This document shows, one piece after another, positions 1 to 7,882 of a DNA stretch of 24,075 nt. The notes below the pieces were generated by a model that searched no databases, was not told the DNA's origin, and saw only the letters and a program-made list of their open reading frames with translations. The stretch comes from Candidatus Pacearchaeota archaeon (lineage in GTDB: Archaea; Nanobdellota; Nanobdellia; Pacearchaeales; GW2011-AR1), in contig JAUYJY010000025.1 of assembly GCA_030699205.1 (NCBI GenBank), positions 1 to 24,075 of the forward strand, written 5' to 3'. A program made the translations under genes and the position numbers. Each line of letters opens with the position of its first letter. The stretch's first letter is position 1.

Positions 1-72
1 TTTAGTCCGTATTTCCACTAATCCCCTTGTAATTATTCACCGCTTAAATTATCTAATTGCCTTTAAAAAATC

Positions 73-675
73 CTAAATCTCAAAAACTGCACCTTCAGGC
101 CCGACATTAACAACTCTCGTTTTTCCAATCATTTCTTCAAAACCCTCGCCCTCTTCAATATGTCCATGTAAAAGCAAATCTGGCTTAAATTTTTTAATTG
201 CTTCCCTTATTGCCACACTTCCCGGAAATCCTGAAAACTCCGACTTACTTCCTGCAGGATGACTATGTGTGAGCATAACTTTTTTTTCAATTCCTTCCAA
301 ACCATTATGCGCCCTCTCCAAAGTTTCCATCATTTCATTCTCTGTAATTCCTGAACGGGGCCCAATGGCTGTGGGAGCGCCTCCAGCTCCAAAAAATCCA
401 ATGTTTTCATAAACTGCAGAATATCCGTGTATGTTAGTAACCCCATATAACTGCGCAAGAAAATCCGTCGTCGCAAAACTATCCCAATTTCCAGGAAGAA
501 TCAAAACCTTCTGCTTCCTATCTTTAAAGGGCTTTATCAATCCTTCAGAATCTCCCACCCCCATAATATCCCCGCATAAAACAACCAAATCAACTTTCTC
601 CCTCAAAGCCTTCTCTGCCAACCTCTTAGAAACCCCCGATTTTCCCTGAATGTCAGATGCCGCTAAAATCCTCAT
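73..675 (-). CDS. Metallophosphoesterase of the calcineurin-like superfamily, with altered metal-site motifs
   Basis: The 200-aa product has the order of calcineurin-like phosphoesterase motifs: an N-terminal beta strand ending in S-D8-I-Q10, G35-D36, G62-N63-W64-D65, T-H137-S-H139-P and H170-G-H172-I-E174. Members hydrolyse phosphomono- or diesters in a two-metal centre in the cytosol; the substrate here is unknown. Compared with the usual DxH / GDxxD / GNHE / GHxH set, the motif I His is Gln10, the GNH His is Trp64 and the last GHxH His is Glu174. D8, D36, N63, H137 and H172 remain, so metal binding is plausible but chemistry may differ. The ATG at 675 precedes the first strand directly. 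The gene stands alone, with convergent or empty flanks. Family call firm, activity uncertain. Confidence 0.85.
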   Translation of the reverse strand: MRILAASDIQGKSGVSKRLAEKALREKVDLVVLCGDIMGVGDSEGLIKPFKDRKQKVLILPGNWDSFATTDFLAQLYGVTNIHGYSAVYENIGFFGAGGAPTAIGPRSGITENEMMETLERAHNGLEGIEKKVMLTHSHPAGSKSEFSGFPGSVAIREAIKKFKPDLLLHGHIEEGEGFEEMIGKTRVVNVGPEGAVFEI

Positions 676-764
676 ATAAATCCAAGAAAATTAATGGATT
701 TAAACTTATCTAACCGCCTCATAAAACCCCCCTAAATTTTATAACAGAATAAGATTAATGGCTA

Positions 765-847
765 TATCAAAAAGTCCCTCTCGTTTCGTCTTGAAATTTT
801 AGATTCATGAGAAATCGCATTTATCTACATCAGCAACCTCAACATAA
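765..847 (+). repeat. Double-hairpin dispersed repeat, copy 1 (degenerate)
   Basis: This sequence shares the block atcaaaaagtccctctcgtt and then acatcagcaac..aacataa with the copy at 16044-16124, and the block tctcgtttcgtcttgaaatt with the copy near 23966. In this copy the stem arms have decayed: the first hairpin reads aaaagtccc against gaaatttt. It is intergenic here. It belongs to a small family of short non-coding repeats; no transposase is associated. Confidence 0.75.
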
Positions 848-1030
848 TGAATTTTCACCCGCAATAAAATATAATGCATTAAAACTTTTATTAATCGTCT
901 TGTTTAAATTAAGTCAATTTAATCCGTTTTCAACGAAATTTCTAATTCTCCTAAAATCTTTAAATGTAAAATAGCTAAAATCTCTCTTAGCCATCCCCAG
1001 ACCACCTACCCCAGTTACCAGGTGCGTGCC

Positions 1031-1086
1031 TGTCCTTCGGACAATCTGTGAAACTTCGTTTCAAATTGTGAAACTTCGTTTCAAAT
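1031..1086. repeat. UUCG-loop hairpin followed by a 20-bp exact tandem repeat
   Basis: The segment tgtccttcggaca (1031-1043) is a stem closed by a C(UUCG)G loop. It is followed by two exact tandem copies of tgtgaaacttcgtttcaaat (1047-1066 and 1067-1086), each able to form a tgaaac/gtttca stem with a 3-nt loop. It lies just beyond the 3' end of the minus-strand Lrp-like gene, so it could act in 3'-end formation of that transcript; this role is inferred. Confidence 0.7.
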
Positions 1087-1121
1087 TTATTAGAAATAAT
1101 CTTTTTTCCACCACCCGAAAA

Positions 1122-2090
1122 CTACATTTGTGGAATACTTTCTAACTTCAAATATTTTTCGAAAGTTAAAATTTCTAAATCCCTAACTGGAAATTTCTCT
1201 TTGATTTTCTCAATCAAAACAACTAATTCTTTTTTATTCTTAACCTCTACATCAATCTCAAAATCTAATTCGTCAAGAGTTTCATCAATAAAAATAACCT
1301 TCTCATTTCCTTTACAAAAACTTTCTAATTCTTGGATTTTAGAACAATCATCCAAAATAAAATTTAGCTTGTAATATTCATAACCGATTTTTTCTAAATT
1401 TATATTTACTCTATATCCTTGAATTATTTGTTTTTTCTCTAATTCTTTAATTCTAAATGCAATAGTTCTAACGGGAGTTTTCAGTTTATCTGAAATTTCA
1501 ATTAAAGGAATTCTTGCATTCTTTGCAAGAATATTAAGAATCTTAATATCTAATTCATCAAATTTTTCTGTCTTTTCTCCACCAATGATCTCAACCTTAT
1601 CAAAATTTTCTTTTTTTGAATTTAAGATATATTTTCTTTTGAAGTGTAAAACTCTTGAAAATATATGCACTTTTTCTTTCCAAAAGTGCTTTCTAAATCT
1701 TTTCTTAAATTCTAACCAAATTTCTCTAAATTGATAAATGTCTTTTACCCAAGTTATAAAAACTAAATCATAATTAGTTTCAAATTTTCCAACAACACCT
1801 ACTGATTTATTTTCCATAAGCCATTTAATTATTTCTTCTTCATCTTTATTTGAACTTCTAAAGAATTTCAAATAAACTCTCATGCTAAAATAGCCCAATC
1901 TTGAACTATCAATAACCGAGTAATATCCTTCAATCACTCCTTCTTCTATCATTCTTTTTATTTTGTAATTAACAGTATTTTTATTCAATCCAACTTTCTT
2001 TGCTATCTCTGAATTACTTTGCCTTGCGTTGCTATCTAATTCAGCTAAAATCTTTCTATCTTTCAAATCTAACTTAACTATGTCTTTCAT
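1122..2090 (-). CDS. Lrp/AsnC-like transcriptional regulator with two HTH domains
   Basis: The 322-aa protein carries two AsnC-type winged helix-turn-helix domains. The first spans about residues 8-57 (start LKDRKILAELD, ending in GVIEGYY); the second spans about 177-227 (FDELDIKILNILAKNARIP, ending in QIIQGYR). Each is followed by an alpha/beta segment of the size of an Lrp ligand-binding (RAM-like) domain. Typical Lrp proteins have one HTH plus one RAM in about 150 aa, so this is a tandem duplication or fusion that could bind DNA as an internal pseudo-dimer. Such proteins are cytosolic regulators, often of amino-acid metabolism. It is divergent from the gene at 2215. On the minus strand a TATA-like TTTATAAA lies about 25 nt before the ATG, suggesting a leaderless transcript overlapping the palindrome at 2118-2144. 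Confidence 0.88.
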   Translation of the reverse strand: MKDIVKLDLKDRKILAELDSNARQSNSEIAKKVGLNKNTVNYKIKRMIEEGVIEGYYSVIDSSRLGYFSMRVYLKFFRSSNKDEEEIIKWLMENKSVGVVGKFETNYDLVFITWVKDIYQFREIWLEFKKRFRKHFWKEKVHIFSRVLHFKRKYILNSKKENFDKVEIIGGEKTEKFDELDIKILNILAKNARIPLIEISDKLKTPVRTIAFRIKELEKKQIIQGYRVNINLEKIGYEYYKLNFILDDCSKIQELESFCKGNEKVIFIDETLDELDFEIDVEVKNKKELVVLIEKIKEKFPVRDLEILTFEKYLKLESIPQM

Positions 2091-2117
2091 TTTAATCTAA
2101 AGAGCAAACATACTTTA

Positions 2118-2144
2118 TAAATATTGCGTTATGCACAATATTTA
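2118..2144. promoter_or_regulatory. Perfect 9-bp inverted repeat in the divergent promoter region (candidate operator)
   Basis: The arms taaatattg (2118-2126) and caatattta (2136-2144) are exact reverse complements separated by 9 nt. The left arm overlaps the minus-strand TATA-like box of the Lrp-like gene, so a protein bound here would block its own promoter. Spacing and symmetry fit an HTH dimer site. Binding by the neighbouring regulator is inference. Confidence 0.6.
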
Positions 2145-2214
2145 GATAAAAAGATTATTATATAGTATCAAACTACTTAATAATAACAAATAAATGAACA
2201 AAAATTCATAGAAA

Positions 2215-2928
2215 ATGACAAACGAAACACAAGAACAAGTTGAAAGAGAAAAAAGCAATCAAGGATTAGTTTGTAAATTGCTGAAAGCTGGAAGAAGTAT
2301 TTTTGGAACTAAAAGAGATTCTTATGAATTCCCTAGTCTACAAAGTTTTCGTTTTCCAGATAGAACAGAAGAAACTGAGAGAAGTCTCCAAGAACTCTTT
2401 AAGGGGACTCCATTATATCAGATATTAGAAGAACAACAAAGACAATGTCCAGATTACAACAGAAGGACACCTCTTAACCAATTTGCAGATTTAGTTAGAA
2501 CAGATAACCTTGACGAAGCTTTTAAACAAATAGCTGACCCAGTTAAAAGTTCTTATTCATATTGGCCCAAGAAGGTGCTTAGGAAGGAAGAGGTTAGGCC
2601 CTCAGATGAATTCCGCACATTTTTAGGATATTATTCAAATGACTTTTATGATTTTAACTCGCGTGTACCAGCTCTTGGATCTCTAAAATTAGCAGATGTA
2701 TCTATAGTTACAGGAAGATTAGCAAAAAAAGTCGGAAAAGATTCTGGAGAATATTATAAAATAGCAAGCATGGCTCTTAATGACGTCTCAACCACGATGG
2801 GGATGGCAATGGGTCTTATTGGTCCTGAAAGATTGGGTGAAAAATTAGTTTCTGATGTAGAAAAGATGACCAATGAAATTGCAAAAAGGGAAATGATGAT
2901 AGGAAGGGAATTGGGGAGAAGTTATTAA
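2215..2928 (+). CDS. Hypothetical protein, 237 aa
   Basis: I do not recognise this protein. It is soluble and highly charged. The N-terminal ~40 residues are polar and Lys/Arg/Glu-rich; a middle part is rich in aromatic residues (around YSYWPKK and YYSNDFYDFNSR); the C-terminal ~90 residues look helical, with small residues and repeated Met (MALNDVSTTMGMAMGLIGPE), then a charged helix. There is no signal peptide or clear membrane span. An ATG at about 2193 is followed by an early stop, so ATG 2215 is the supported start. TATA-like sequence (attatatag, near 2158-2166) lies about 50 nt upstream. It shares its upstream region with the Lrp-like regulator and may be controlled by it. Confidence 0.6.
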   Translation: MTNETQEQVEREKSNQGLVCKLLKAGRSIFGTKRDSYEFPSLQSFRFPDRTEETERSLQELFKGTPLYQILEEQQRQCPDYNRRTPLNQFADLVRTDNLDEAFKQIADPVKSSYSYWPKKVLRKEEVRPSDEFRTFLGYYSNDFYDFNSRVPALGSLKLADVSIVTGRLAKKVGKDSGEYYKIASMALNDVSTTMGMAMGLIGPERLGEKLVSDVEKMTNEIAKREMMIGRELGRSY

Positions 2929-3671
2929 CTACAACCCTCAACCAAAAAAGATTATTTCATCCTCTTTCTTAGAAAAAAAGAAGCAAAGAATGGCATGCAC
3001 CTCAAATTTAATAGGATGGCAAAAAGCCCGCCCAAACTAAGAGAGATTTTAGAAATACAATAATGGAGAATTAGAAACTCACTCCTTTCAGTCGTGCCAC
3101 ATTGCATTCTCACTAACGCTCGAGTAGTTGAACAGGGCTTAAAGAGTTCAACTCTTGCAGAGCCTCTCCCAAATTTACATTTTTTCTAAGATAATTCGCT
3201 TCGCTCAAAATAATATTGTAAACTTTCCTTAAACCCTATTTTACACTAATCGCCTAATTTTATAGTAAACGCATTTAATTTCAGTATAATTTTATGCGTT
3301 TACTATACGTCAAGAATCCTTATGGATTTAGATTCTTGAGCGCGTTCAAGAACGCAATTGTCAGCGTTCTTGACGTAGCGGAAGCTTACGATTATTTAAT
3401 GCTTCTGCTATATCATCACAAAATCTTAAATTTAAATATCAAAACACTCCCCACAAAACCCTCGCAGTTCCATTAAAATGTATAATTTATTAAAACCTTA
3501 AAATACTCAAAGTGTCACCGCAACTTAAAAATCTTGTCTTACAAAACACTAAAATGTCATAAAACTCTTTTCCAGTTACTTCTAATAACTACTATTTTAG
3601 ATAACATAATGGCAGAAAACTTTAAAAGCAATATAATAGTTGGGATATAGAGGTTAAAAAACATATATTAG
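2929..3671. other. Long non-coding gap rich in inverted repeats
   Basis: No credible gene is present in about 740 bp. The left part (2929-3240) has only short palindromes, for example agttgaac / gttcaact around 3126-3150. The right part contains the large hairpin cluster at 3261-3412. A TATA-like actttaaaag near 3617 probably serves the small winged-helix gene at 3672. Confidence 0.6.
3261..3412. repeat. Cluster of nested hairpins
   Basis: A perfect 14-bp inverted repeat, tatagtaaacgcat (3261-3274) with atgcgtttactata (3293-3306), is directly followed by a branched structure. Its outer arms acgtcaagaa (from 3307) and ttcttgacgt (to about 3378) enclose tcaagaatc / gattcttga and gcgtt-caag-aacgc. 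Then comes a hairpin with arms agcggaagc and gcttctgct. The last arms share the agcggaag / cttctgctata ends with the element at 4056-4191. The short reading frame running through here (3294-3476) is explained by the palindromes. Confidence 0.75.
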
Positions 3672-3950
3672 ATGGCTACAAAAACAAGGGACAATTTTGA
3701 TGTTTTCTTTAGAAGAAAACCAGCGTTAATGCTCGTTGCATTAAAAAAACTCACGAGAGCAAGATACGGCTCAATTCTTGCGAAAGAAGTTGACTGCACA
3801 TACAGCCACGCAGTAAAAATCCTTCAAACCCTTGAAAAATTAGACCTCGTTTCATTTGAAAAAAAAGGAAGAATAAAACTGATAAAATTAACAAAAAAAG
3901 GCACGGATGTTGCAACAAACATAGAAAACATCAAGAAATTAATTGATTAA
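3672..3950 (+). CDS. Small winged-helix DNA-binding protein (MarR-like)
   Basis: The 92-aa product has one winged helix-turn-helix. A helix around ALMLVALKKLTRARYGSILAKEV is followed by a recognition-helix region CTYSHAVKILQTLEKLDLVSFEKKG, and the wing ends in IKLIKLTKKGTDVA. This resembles MarR-type or minimal archaeal wHTH regulators, with no extra ligand domain. The likely role is a local transcriptional regulator; its target is unknown. It is monocistronic, between two hairpin-rich gaps. Start ATG 3672 has TATA-like actttaaaag about 50 nt upstream. Confidence 0.8.
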   Translation: MATKTRDNFDVFFRRKPALMLVALKKLTRARYGSILAKEVDCTYSHAVKILQTLEKLDLVSFEKKGRIKLIKLTKKGTDVATNIENIKKLID

Positions 3951-4008
3951 TTTATTTCCTTCTTATCCTTTATTTGTATTCTAATTTATTTCATTTTTAT
4001 TTTCTATT

Positions 4009-4191
4009 TATAGTCTAAGACATTTATAATTGAAAGGTATTTGTCTTAAACTATCAGCGGAAGAACAAAAAACTGTTCAAAATATGGACAATTCTGTTGA
4101 TTAGCACAATTGTTTTCAGAATTGTACAGATAGAGAATTCTGGACAAATAGTGTTCCAATTATCAGAATTATCTATATTTTGTCTTCTGCT
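4009..4191. repeat. Branched hairpin element upstream of the aminopeptidase gene
   Basis: Hairpin A pairs tagtctaagaca (4011-4022) with tgtcttaaacta (4042-4053), one mismatch. Then an outer stem agcggaagaacaaaa (4056-4070) with ttttgtcttctgct (4178-4191) encloses two inner hairpins: acaattctg (4088-4096) / cagaattgt (4117-4125), and tagagaattctg (4131-4142) / cagaattatcta (4164-4175, one mismatch). The 19 bases tatagtctaagacatttat at 4009-4027 recur exactly at 24057-24075. The element ends before the TATA-like cttttaaaac (4249-4258) of the aminopeptidase gene. Confidence 0.75.
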
Positions 4192-4278
4192 ATACATAAC
4201 AAATATCCGTTAGAAAATTCAGGACAAAATACTACCAAATACAATTAACTTTTAAAACCCCTTCCCCTTAAACAACCA

Positions 4279-6777
4279 ATGGAGGAAGACATTTTAACAA
4301 GAGATTTTGCATCAAAACGTTCCGATTTAATTTCAGACATCTCATACAGGTTGCAAATCTCTCTAAAAAAGAAGGCAAAAACATATGAAGGAAACTGCAC
4401 AATAAATTTTACAACAAAAAAGAAAGACCAAATAGTAATAAACACAACGGCAAAAATAAAAAAAATTTTAATAAACAATGAAGAAATCCAATCAGATATT
4501 CTAAAAATCACTAAAAAATATTTAATAACAATTCCAAAAAATTTGATAAAAAAAGGAAAAAATAAAGTCTCTATCCAATATAGTTCGGAATACAACCACA
4601 ACGGAGAAGGATTCCATCAATTCATTGACGCAGATAAAAAAGAATACATCTTCAGTGATTTCGAACCTTTCAAAGCACACGAAATGTTCCCCTGCTTTGA
4701 TCAACCGGATATGAAGGCACATTTTAATCTGGAAGTAAAAGCCCCAAAAGAATGGAAATTAATTTCAAACACTTCAGAACAATCATCAAAATTAATCCCT
4801 AAAAGCAATTATAAAAATACAATCTTCAAACAAACCCCAAAAATCTCAACTTACTTATTTCATCTAAGTGCTGGAGATTATCATGAATTCAAATCAGAAT
4901 ACAAAAAAATGCCTATCAGTGTGTTCTGCAGACAAGCATTCAAGAAATATGTCCCTGTAAAAGATTTTTTTAAATTCACAGAACAAGGCATTCAATTTTA
5001 CGAAAAATTCTTTGACTTTCCATACCCATTTGAAAAATATGACCAAATTGTAGTCCCTGAATTTAATTCGTTGGCGATGGAAAACCCCGGATGTGTAACT
5101 TTCTCCGAATCCCAATTCCCAAGAAGAGAGATGACTCAAACAGAACGCTCTTTCTTCGCAAACGTCCTCTTGCATGAAATGACTCATATGTGGTTTGGAG
5201 ATTTAGTAACAATGAAATGGTGGAATGACCTCTGGTTAAACGAAAGTTTTGCGGACTTCCTTTCATATTTGGCTATGACAAAAGCAACAGAATTTAAAAA
5301 TGGCTGGCAGGACTTCTATGAAAGAAAGGCCTGGGGATATTTTCAAGATCAATTACCTACAACACATCCAATAGCTACATCAGCAAGAGACACGAAAGAA
5401 GCATTTAGCAATTTCGACGGAATAAGCTATTCAAAGGGTGCATCCGTTTTAAAACAATTATTGTTTTACATAGGGGAAGATAACTTCAGGAATGGAGTTA
5501 GAAATTATTTTAAAAAACATCAATGGGAAAATACTAAATTAAAAGATTTTCTTGAATCTTTAGAAAAATCATCTAAAATAAAACTGGAAAAGTGGTTTGA
5601 CTCATGGATAAAAACCACAGGAGTAAATTCTATATTCCCTGATATAAATCCGGGCAAAAAAATAAGCTCAATAACTCTAAAACAATCTGCAAAAAATAAA
5701 AAATTAAGAAACCACAAAACAAAAATAGGGTTATTCTATGATTCAAAAATAATTTCTTTCTCGGCAAACTACAAAGGAAAGAAAACAAAACTAAACCTTT
5801 CTAAAATTGTAGGAAAAACACTCCCTTTACCAAACTTCATTTTCCTTAATTATGAAGACTGGGATTATGCAAGGGTGGAATTTGATAAAATCTCATTAAA
5901 ATATATTTTAAGCAATTTCAGTAAAATAAAACATGATTTAACAAAACAAATGATTCTCGGCTCCTTATGGGAAATGACAAGAGATGCAAAACTAAATCCA
6001 AAAACAATGCTTGAATTAATCATTAAATGTTTTCAGGAAGAAAAAAGCCTCCATACTCTTGAAAACCAAATATCCTATATATCAGGCATTTTAACACACT
6101 ACCTATCAGATAAAGATTACGCAGCATATTCAGAAAGAATATACCAGATTTCATATTCAAAATTTAAAAATAAAAAAACGCCAAAAGAGCACAAGAACGC
6201 CTGGTTTTCCTCAATGGTTCTTTCGGCACAGGCAATAAAAAATATAGAAAACTTCCGTGCATTATTAAAAATAAATCTTGACCAAGATAAACGCTGGAGT
6301 ATTTTAAAAATATTGGCGGCAAGAAATGATAATGAAATAGAGTCATTAATAAAAAAAGAACTAAAAAAAGACAATACGGATGAAGGGAAAAAACAAGCCG
6401 CACAAGTGGAATCGGCAATGATAAAAAACAAAAGAAAATATTGGGAAATATTTATCAATGAAAAAGGACACTCTCTTGATTATATAAGGGGTGCAATGGC
6501 ACCTTTCTGGCTAAGAACACAAAAAGAAAAAATGATTAATTATATTGATGAATTCTTCAAAGAAGCAATCAAAATCTATAAAACAAAAAGCGAGCATTAT
6601 GGAAAATTCTATTCTGCCTTCTTGTTCCCCTCACTTTATCCAACACAGGAGATGATAATAAAATCAAAACACTTCTTAAAACAAAATCCTAAAATGCCCA
6701 AGCTCTTGAGAAAATCAATAATTGAAAAAATAGACGGACTGGAAAGGATAAACAAAGTCAGAAAAAAATATGACTAA
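4279..6777 (+). CDS. pepN: Aminopeptidase N, M1 family zinc metallopeptidase
   Basis: This 832-aa cytosolic enzyme removes N-terminal residues from peptides, a late step of protein turnover. The zinc site is complete: H299-E-M-T-H303 and E322 (HEXXH-X18-E). The exopeptidase motif reads L265-A-M-E-N269 followed by PGCVTF, with Leu in place of the usual first Gly of GAMEN. The catalytic Tyr is in ISY384SKGASVLKQL. Length and the blocks KYDQIVVPEFN..MENPGCVTF and SYSKGASVLKQ resemble the actinomycete-type PepN more than archaeal tricorn F2/F3 factors (family knowledge). N-terminal beta domain about 1-200, catalytic domain about 200-460, then a long helical C-terminal domain. Start ATG 4279 lies about 25 nt after the TATA-like cttttaaaac. 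Its 3' end overlaps the convergent FabH-like gene by 4 bp. Confidence 0.95.
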   Translation: MEEDILTRDFASKRSDLISDISYRLQISLKKKAKTYEGNCTINFTTKKKDQIVINTTAKIKKILINNEEIQSDILKITKKYLITIPKNLIKKGKNKVSIQYSSEYNHNGEGFHQFIDADKKEYIFSDFEPFKAHEMFPCFDQPDMKAHFNLEVKAPKEWKLISNTSEQSSKLIPKSNYKNTIFKQTPKISTYLFHLSAGDYHEFKSEYKKMPISVFCRQAFKKYVPVKDFFKFTEQGIQFYEKFFDFPYPFEKYDQIVVPEFNSLAMENPGCVTFSESQFPRREMTQTERSFFANVLLHEMTHMWFGDLVTMKWWNDLWLNESFADFLSYLAMTKATEFKNGWQDFYERKAWGYFQDQLPTTHPIATSARDTKEAFSNFDGISYSKGASVLKQLLFYIGEDNFRNGVRNYFKKHQWENTKLKDFLESLEKSSKIKLEKWFDSWIKTTGVNSIFPDINPGKKISSITLKQSAKNKKLRNHKTKIGLFYDSKIISFSANYKGKKTKLNLSKIVGKTLPLPNFIFLNYEDWDYARVEFDKISLKYILSNFSKIKHDLTKQMILGSLWEMTRDAKLNPKTMLELIIKCFQEEKSLHTLENQISYISGILTHYLSDKDYAAYSERIYQISYSKFKNKKTPKEHKNAWFSSMVLSAQAIKNIENFRALLKINLDQDKRWSILKILAARNDNEIESLIKKELKKDNTDEGKKQAAQVESAMIKNKRKYWEIFINEKGHSLDYIRGAMAPFWLRTQKEKMINYIDEFFKEAIKIYKTKSEHYGKFYSAFLFPSLYPTQEMIIKSKHFLKQNPKMPKLLRKSIIEKIDGLERINKVRKKYD

Positions 6778-7748
6778 AACTGAATAGCCACTCCGGAAGT
6801 TACTAATCCAGAGCCAAAAGAAACAAGAATGACTCTCTTACCTGAATTAATTACATTCTGCTCAATAGCCTCATCCAATGCAACTGCAACCGTAGCTCCA
6901 GACATATTGCCATACTTTTCCACCGTTCTAAAAACAACACAACCCTCCTCTCTAACTTTAGACTCAACTAAATCAACAATTCTCCCATTAGCTTGATGCG
7001 GAATGTATACGTCCGCCCTATCCCATTTAGCATCACTCTTGAGAGATTCTGAGGCAGTTATCATGCTCTTAACAGCCCTTTTAAAAACAAGGTCTCCTTC
7101 AGGCATCCTGCAAAATCTCTCTGGATCTCTAAAAATAAGATTTAACCCGCCGTCAAACGGATTGCTAAAAGAATATTCTGCAACAATCCCTTCAGGACCT
7201 TCAGTAGGCACAAGGACTGCAGCACCAGCACCATTTCCAAACAAAGTTGAATTGATATCATTAGAATCAACCATTCCAAGCATATTCTCGGCAGAAACAA
7301 CTAAATAATTTCCATGCTTCCTTAAAACTCTCGCGTTCGCCTGAGCCAAAGCTTCTGGAAAACTTGCACAGGCATTTGAGATATCATAAGCAAAACAATT
7401 CCTCGCTCCAAGTCTTTCTTGTATTTTGCAGGCGGCACTCGGAAAATTAACGTCTTCAGTCACAGTCCCAACAATTATTCCAACTAAACTATCAACATCA
7501 ATTCCCGCTCTCTCAATCGCCATACTTGCCGCTTCATAACCCATATCGGCAGAAGTTTGCCCTTGAGGAGATTTCCTCCTCTCCCTTATTCCAGTCACCT
7601 TAAATATTTCACTCTCATTTTTCCTTACAACTCCAACAATGCACCCAAGAGAATCATATCTTCTCAAATCCCTTCCCGCAAAATAACTATTTGGAATAAC
7701 CTCATCGGGAAGATATCTTCCAGTCCCTGCAACCCTCAAGTGAATCAT
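6774..7748 (-). CDS. Beta-ketoacyl-ACP synthase III-like thiolase-fold enzyme
   Basis: The 324-aa protein has the KAS III fold and a complete Cys-His-Asn triad: Cys127 in DISNACASF, His251 in IPHQANGRI and Asn281 in KYGNMSGATVAVAL. N-terminal FKVTGIRERR and the C-terminal FGSGLVTSGVAIQF are also FabH-like. KAS III enzymes condense acyl-CoA with malonyl-ACP to start fatty-acid synthesis; relatives make other beta-keto products. Most archaea lack bacterial fatty-acid synthesis, and no acyl carrier protein or other fab gene is in this window, so the physiological substrate is uncertain. Archaeal HMG-CoA synthase is a related alternative, but the YGN(M/T)SGA and PHQAN motifs favour KAS III. A TATA-like tttttttaaac sits about 25 nt before the ATG. 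Confidence 0.88.
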   Translation of the reverse strand: MIHLRVAGTGRYLPDEVIPNSYFAGRDLRRYDSLGCIVGVVRKNESEIFKVTGIRERRKSPQGQTSADMGYEAASMAIERAGIDVDSLVGIIVGTVTEDVNFPSAACKIQERLGARNCFAYDISNACASFPEALAQANARVLRKHGNYLVVSAENMLGMVDSNDINSTLFGNGAGAAVLVPTEGPEGIVAEYSFSNPFDGGLNLIFRDPERFCRMPEGDLVFKRAVKSMITASESLKSDAKWDRADVYIPHQANGRIVDLVESKVREEGCVVFRTVEKYGNMSGATVAVALDEAIEQNVINSGKRVILVSFGSGLVTSGVAIQF

Positions 7749-7789
7749 AAAAATAATTATTTGCAGAGTTTAAAAAAATTATTGTGTTA

Positions 7790-7879
7790 TGGATAACTGC
7801 ATTGATTACATAATAAGATTTTAGCAGTTATCCATTAGAGAACTGCGTACAAAATGCAACATAATTAACACAGTTCTCT
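7790..7879. repeat. Pair of intergenic hairpins
   Basis: Hairpin A pairs tggataactgc (7790-7800) with gcagttatcca (7824-7834), 11 bp exact. Hairpin B pairs agagaactgcgt (7837-7848) with acacagttctct (7868-7879), 11 of 12. The two are 2 nt apart. The element fills the gap between the FabH-like promoter and the 3' end of the 95-aa gene, just beyond the stop at 7883. Confidence 0.8.
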
Positions 7880-7882
7880 ATA

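Larger units (their letters stand above)
676..1121. other. Non-coding gap with hairpin repeats
   Basis: No credible gene is seen on either strand. The gap holds copy 1 of the double-hairpin repeat (765-847), a small UUCG-loop hairpin (1031-1043) and an exact 20-bp tandem repeat (1047-1086) at the 3' side of the Lrp-like gene. Confidence 0.7.

Noticed and set aside
3294..3476. 60-codon plus-strand reading frame
   Set aside because: It runs through nested inverted repeats (3261-3412), which fully explain its sequence, and has no protein-like features after residue 40.
4245..4601. Minus-strand hydrophobic frame opposite pepN
   Set aside because: It is the antisense of Lys/Asn-rich coding sequence, which always yields Phe/Ile-rich frames.
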